From contig CM041465.1 in NCBI GenBank assembly GCA_023213395.1, positions 251,293,741 through 251,357,740 of the forward strand: 64,000 nucleotides of DNA, written 5' to 3'. This stretch comes from Cycas panzhihuaensis (lineage: Eukaryota; Cycadophyta). The position numbers and the translations under genes were made by a program. The number at the start of each line of letters is the position of its first letter. Position 1 is the first letter of the stretch. Below the pieces are notes generated by a model that worked only from the letters and a program-made list of their open reading frames with translations, did no database searches and was not told where the DNA came from. Below are positions 60,554 to 64,000 of this stretch, piece by piece.

Positions 60554-61430
60554 CCCCTAAATCATTCCTATGAATTCTCAACCATTCAAACACTTACTAT
60601 GATAGGGTTTTGCTTAAAAATTTCTCAAATTTGGTTCAAATCTCGTTGGGACACTTCTAACATTGTACTTGGAATGCTTATCGCCTTAGGAATGCTTGAA
60701 AAAATGAAAAATTTGGGTGGAAAATGATTTATAGCCTGGAAATTTTGATTTTTTTGGTCAAACTATTCCTTAAGCCATTCCTCGATGGAATGCTTCTACA
60801 TAATCATATGAGCCATTTTGTGGAACACTTCTAGGATGCTTTTGGGATGCTTTAGAGAAAGTAAATTTCATTTGAATTTTTGCTCTCATGCTCTTGTTTA
60901 GGGATTTTGTAGGGGTTTGTGGGTTTTTTCCCCCCTTCAATGTTATTAAGTGACTAATGTCGAGTTATGGATTATTTTTTCTATTTTTTGATTTTTTTTT
61001 GTATTTTTGTTTTTACATATCAAGATAGAACTAATTCCTTAATACCAAGACAACCTCGGTTGTTCTCAATTTGAAGCAACATGTTTATGGTACAATAAGT
61101 TGATTCCTTTAGTAATTTTCCTTTGACCCTAACGATGGTAGGGTTTCAATCTACTACCATTTACCATTTTGGGCAGTCATGGTGTATCTGATTACCTCAA
61201 TTGAATTGAGCCATTCTCAAATATTCATTGGATAACGTATGGACCTAATAAGCACATTTTCTACCTTCCCAAGGTGGAGCCATTATCAAATATTCACTGG
61301 ATAACATATGGACCTAATAAGCACATTTCTAACTTACAAGGGCGGGTCCTAAGTTTACCATCATATAGTAATACTCCATTGCTTTCCTTGAATTGTGTTG
61401 AGTGTAGGTGGCAGTCATGCCATGCTTTTT
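60554..61430. other. Non-coding with a dispersed GGAATGCTT motif and a tandem repeat
   Basis: GGAATGCTT or one-base variants occur near 60507, 60529, 60670, 60689 and 60787, with GGATGCTTT variants near 60833 and 60849. 60900-61200 includes C and T homopolymers. No coding seen. Confidence 0.6.
61208..61340. repeat. 69 bp tandem duplication
   Basis: Units start at 61208 and 61277 (GAGCCATT...), sharing CAAATATTCA, TGGATAAC and TATGGACCTAATAAGCACAT. Confidence 0.9.
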
Positions 61431-61971
61431 TGTAGCGGAAGCTTTTAACTTTATTCAGAAATAACACAAAGATTCACAGATATTGGTCTAATATAGATTT
61501 GAACAGATCTCTTTCAATCTCAAATAATAATGAATATTGGAAATTCACCATAAAACACCGAAATAAAGTAATGGAAATAGTACAAATAAAGGTAAATATA
61601 TTGTGCAAAATAATACTGGGAAGTACCAAAAATGTATAACAAAATATCCTTCTTGAGCGATCGCCTTCGAGGTGGGAATCTTCCAAATATTTCAGGCCAA
61701 AAGGCCAAGCCAACTGCAGCCCTAGAGCCAAAAATGTAGAAGAGATCCAACCGAAGTGACGATCCAAAATGAGGGCTTTGCTCCCTATTTATAATGGTCG
61801 ATTATTATCTTGTTTGAAGTCGGCCAGAATTAGGACAGTTCACTGGGAGTGAAATATTAAAGAAGTTGGCCAAAAAATTGGTTTACTGGTCGGCTAATAT
61901 TCCTGCGCTCATTTCTGGGGTTTAAGTCAGTTGATAGGCCCCTAAAGAGAGGGTTTTCGTGGAACGCAACA
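61431..61971 (-). repeat. Gypsy B2 3' LTR
   Basis: 541 bp. Coding strand starts TGTTGCGTTCC and ends CCGCTACA, so the termini TGTTGCG/CGCTACA are near-perfect inverted repeats. A TTATAAATAG box lies near 61786-61796 on the coding strand. Confidence 0.85.
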
Positions 61972-61985
61972 AGTCCACCCTCCTG
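61972..61985 (-). promoter_or_regulatory. Gypsy B2 polypurine tract
   Basis: Coding strand CAGGAGGGTGGACT directly before the LTR. Confidence 0.85.
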
Positions 61986-62002
61986 AAAACAATGCTTTCC
62001 CC

Positions 62003-62411
62003 TTAAAGCATTAGTAGCTTTGGAAATTGTTGTATCCATTCATCTGACTCCCGTGTCATGTCTTCTATATCCAGTGTCTGCCATTTTATGAGGTACTCTT
62101 TGATTTGTCTTGTTCGAAGTTGCCTGGTGCGAATTTGGAGTATCCCTTCTGGTTCTAGTATAATTTTTCCTTCCTCATTGAGTTCTAGCAAAGATGTTTG
62201 TGGTACTATTTTTTTGCCAATCTTTTTCTTCAGGCATGAAACATGAAAGGTATCATGGATCTTGCTTGTTGTTGGTAAATTAAGTTTGTAGGCTACTTCC
62301 CCGATTCTGTCAAGTATTTGATATGGTCCAAAATATCGGGGAGCAAGCTTTTATGTATTCTTCTTGTTCAATGACATTTGTTTGTATGGTTGTAACCGGA
62401 GAAAAACCCAA
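62003..62411 (-). pseudogene. Gypsy B2 integrase C-terminus and chromodomain
   Basis: KLAPRYFGPYQI and KIHDTFHVSCLKKK close the integrase. The chromodomain is ILQIRTRQLRTRQIKEYLIKWQTL followed by EDMTRESDEWIQ (the aromatic Trp expected near here is Arg). A stop (TAA, near 62353) separates it from the integrase core. The chromodomain directs insertion to heterochromatin in chromoviruses. Confidence 0.87.
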
Positions 62412-63218
62412 TCATCTTTCTAGAAGCTCCTTTCGTTTCTGTCTGCTTTGCTTCATTACATTCCTTGCCATTGCCAAATTGTCCTTAAGAATTCTAATCG
62501 TGTCTTCCATTTGCTTTTGGTGTTCTTGGACAGTTTGAACCTGGGATGATCCATTCCATGTCAATAGAGATGGCGTCTGGTATCCGTAAAGAGCCTGGAA
62601 TGGCGTCATCTTGGTGGAACAACGGTATGTTGTATTATACCACCACTCAACTAGGTGCAGCCACTTGTGCCACTGATTTTGTTTATTTGAGCAGAAATTC
62701 CTCAAATAACCTTCTAGACATTTGTTGACTATCTCTGTCTGTCCATCGGTTTGGGGATGATACGCTGTGCTCATGTGTAATTTTGTACCTACAATTCTAA
62801 ATAAATCCTTCCAAAATTTACTGGTGAACTTTCGATCCCTATCGCTAACAATAGTTTTAGGAAATCCATGTAGTCTATGGATTTCTTTCATGTATAGTTC
62901 TGCTAGGTCACTTGCCTTCGATGTTGATTGTAGCCCTCGAAAATGGCTATACTTTGTTAATCTTTCGATTGTGACAAAGATTGCATCTTTACCTTCTAAT
63001 TTTGGGAGACCTGTAATAAAATCCATTGAAATTTCTTCCCATTTTTGGTTGGGAATTGGTAGGGGTTGTAGGAGACCTGGGGTCTTTACACATTCTACCT
63101 TATTTCGTTGACAAGTGTCACATTCTGTCATGAATTTTTGAACGTCTGATTTCAAGCCCTTCCAAAAGTACGATGCTTTTATCTTTCGATATGTCTTGTC
63201 TATACTGGTGTGGCACAT
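62412..63218 (-). pseudogene. Gypsy B2 integrase core
   Basis: 268 open codons. The zinc domain (CHTSIDKTYRKI ... ECDTCQRNK) begins after a frameshift. The catalytic triad is complete: ISMDFITGLP, VSDRDRKFTSKFW and HPQTDGQTEIVNKCLEGYLR. Codes for insertion of the cDNA into chromosomes. Confidence 0.9.
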
Positions 63219-63996
63219 ACGGGACCGAATGTGCTTCTTGCAGTATAATTTCCTTTAATTTAGAATTTTTTGGAATGCAGATTTTGCCGTTCCTAAGAAT
63301 CAGATCGCCCTTTTGTTGGTCTTTATCTGAATTGCTTCCCTTGATGTTATCTAGGAGTTTTTGGTATCTTGGATCTGCTATATATTCAGTTCTAATGGAT
63401 TTTAACCATGAGGGCATAATTGTTGATATCAACTGTAATGAAGGGCCTTCTTTCGCTTCATCTGGGATTCGTGATAATGTGTCTGCTATAATATTCTCTT
63501 TGCCTTTCTTGCATACTATTGTGAAATCAAAATTTTGCAACTTACTGACCCATTTTTGTTGCTCATCGGACAATGTCTTCTGTCTGAGGAAGTATTTCGG
63601 ACTATCATGATCCATGCGCACTTGAAAGGAATTTCCCAATAGATATTGTCTACATTGCTGGATGGCGTGCATGATAGCGAGCATCTCCTTATCATAGATG
63701 GGTTTGATTTTTTCTCTATTATTTAACTTCCGACTCTCATAAGCTATTGGTCTTTCATCTTGGAGTAAGACTGCTCCTATTCTGAATCCTGATGCATCAC
63801 ACTCCAATACGAATGGTTTTGAAAAATCAGGTGTTGTTAAGACTGGAGCTGTTATCATGGCCTTCTTAAGATTACCAAAAGCTTCTTTTGTTTTCAGGTT
63901 CCAAGCAAATGCATCTTTCTTTGTTAAATCCGTGAGGGGTGATGCTAGGTGTGCATAACCCTTTATAAACTTCCTAACAAATCCTGTTGTCCCCAA
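63118..63996 (-). pseudogene. Gypsy B2 RT end and RNase H
   Basis: From the edge: [19 protein letters not shown] (RT thumb), then RNase H with VLECDASG (Asp), YDKEMLAI (Glu), RMDHDSPKYF (Asp) and IIADTLSRI (Asp), all four catalytic acids present. The linker continues to the start of the integrase zinc domain, where the frame is lost between about 63190 and 63220. The overlap with the next entry is the frameshift zone. Confidence 0.9.
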
Positions 63997-64000
63997 GAAT

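Larger units (their letters stand above)
61431..64000 (-). mobile_element. Chromodomain Ty3/gypsy B2, 3' half, best preserved element
   Basis: 3' LTR, polypurine tract, chromodomain, integrase and RNase H on the minus strand; RT, protease, gag and the 5' LTR lie right of the window. Only one frameshift and about one stop disrupt 2 kb of coding DNA, so it is younger than element A, to which its proteins are related. Confidence 0.9.

Overview
This window reads as a stretch of a large, AT-rich, repeat-dominated plant nuclear genome. I see no bacterial-style operons, rRNA, tRNA or CRISPR. Almost everything recognisable is retrotransposon: Ty1/copia and Ty3/gypsy LTR elements, two L1-type LINEs of the plant kind (DUF4283-like ORF1 with a zinc knuckle; ORF2 with endonuclease, reverse transcriptase, zf-RVT and RNase H), and non-autonomous LTR elements. 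The chromodomain gypsy lineage, tRNA-iMet-type primer sites and LINE architecture are plant features. The size and age of the nest suggest a gymnosperm or another giant plant genome, but no species can be named. No intact element was found; the best kept is the gypsy element cut by the right edge.

Layout. 1-525: tail of a copia element and its 3' LTR. 1333-4541: non-autonomous LTR element with 300/329 bp LTRs. 5668-15842: element with 312 bp LTRs, interrupted by a full-length 6.3 kb LINE (7584-13881) with a 14 bp palindromic target duplication. 17687 to about 34330: old plus-strand chromodomain gypsy ('C') that appears to carry two insertions: a minus-strand gypsy ('A', 18224-23763, 468 bp LTRs) in its leader, and a minus-strand copia ('B', 26554-31937, 670 bp LTRs, 5 bp target duplication) between RT and RNase H. 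34331-37470: unassigned decayed DNA. 37471-37818: the only non-TE-like coding candidate, two short exons. 38931-47869: minus-strand copia ('outer') with a 4.4 kb minus-strand element ('N', 40437-44862, 361 bp LTRs, perfect 5 bp duplication) inside its RT gene. About 48231-51500: 3' half of a Tat/Athila-like gypsy with integrase and a long accessory ORF. 52656 to about 58170: second LINE, minus strand. About 59270-60553: another long accessory-type ORF. 61431-64000: 3' half of a well-kept chromodomain gypsy ('B2').

These genes do not form a pathway; they are parts of selfish elements layered by successive insertion. The main results are the readable nesting order, the strong excess of TAG among disabling stops (as expected from C-to-T decay at methylated CAG/CTG sites), a copia flanked by a 44 bp target-duplication-like repeat, a gag-only element with a long acidic tail, two accessory ORFs of similar layout near the Tat integrase, and LTRs that carry both a polypurine tract and a primer site on their flanks. 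I found no clear new biological system and say so plainly.
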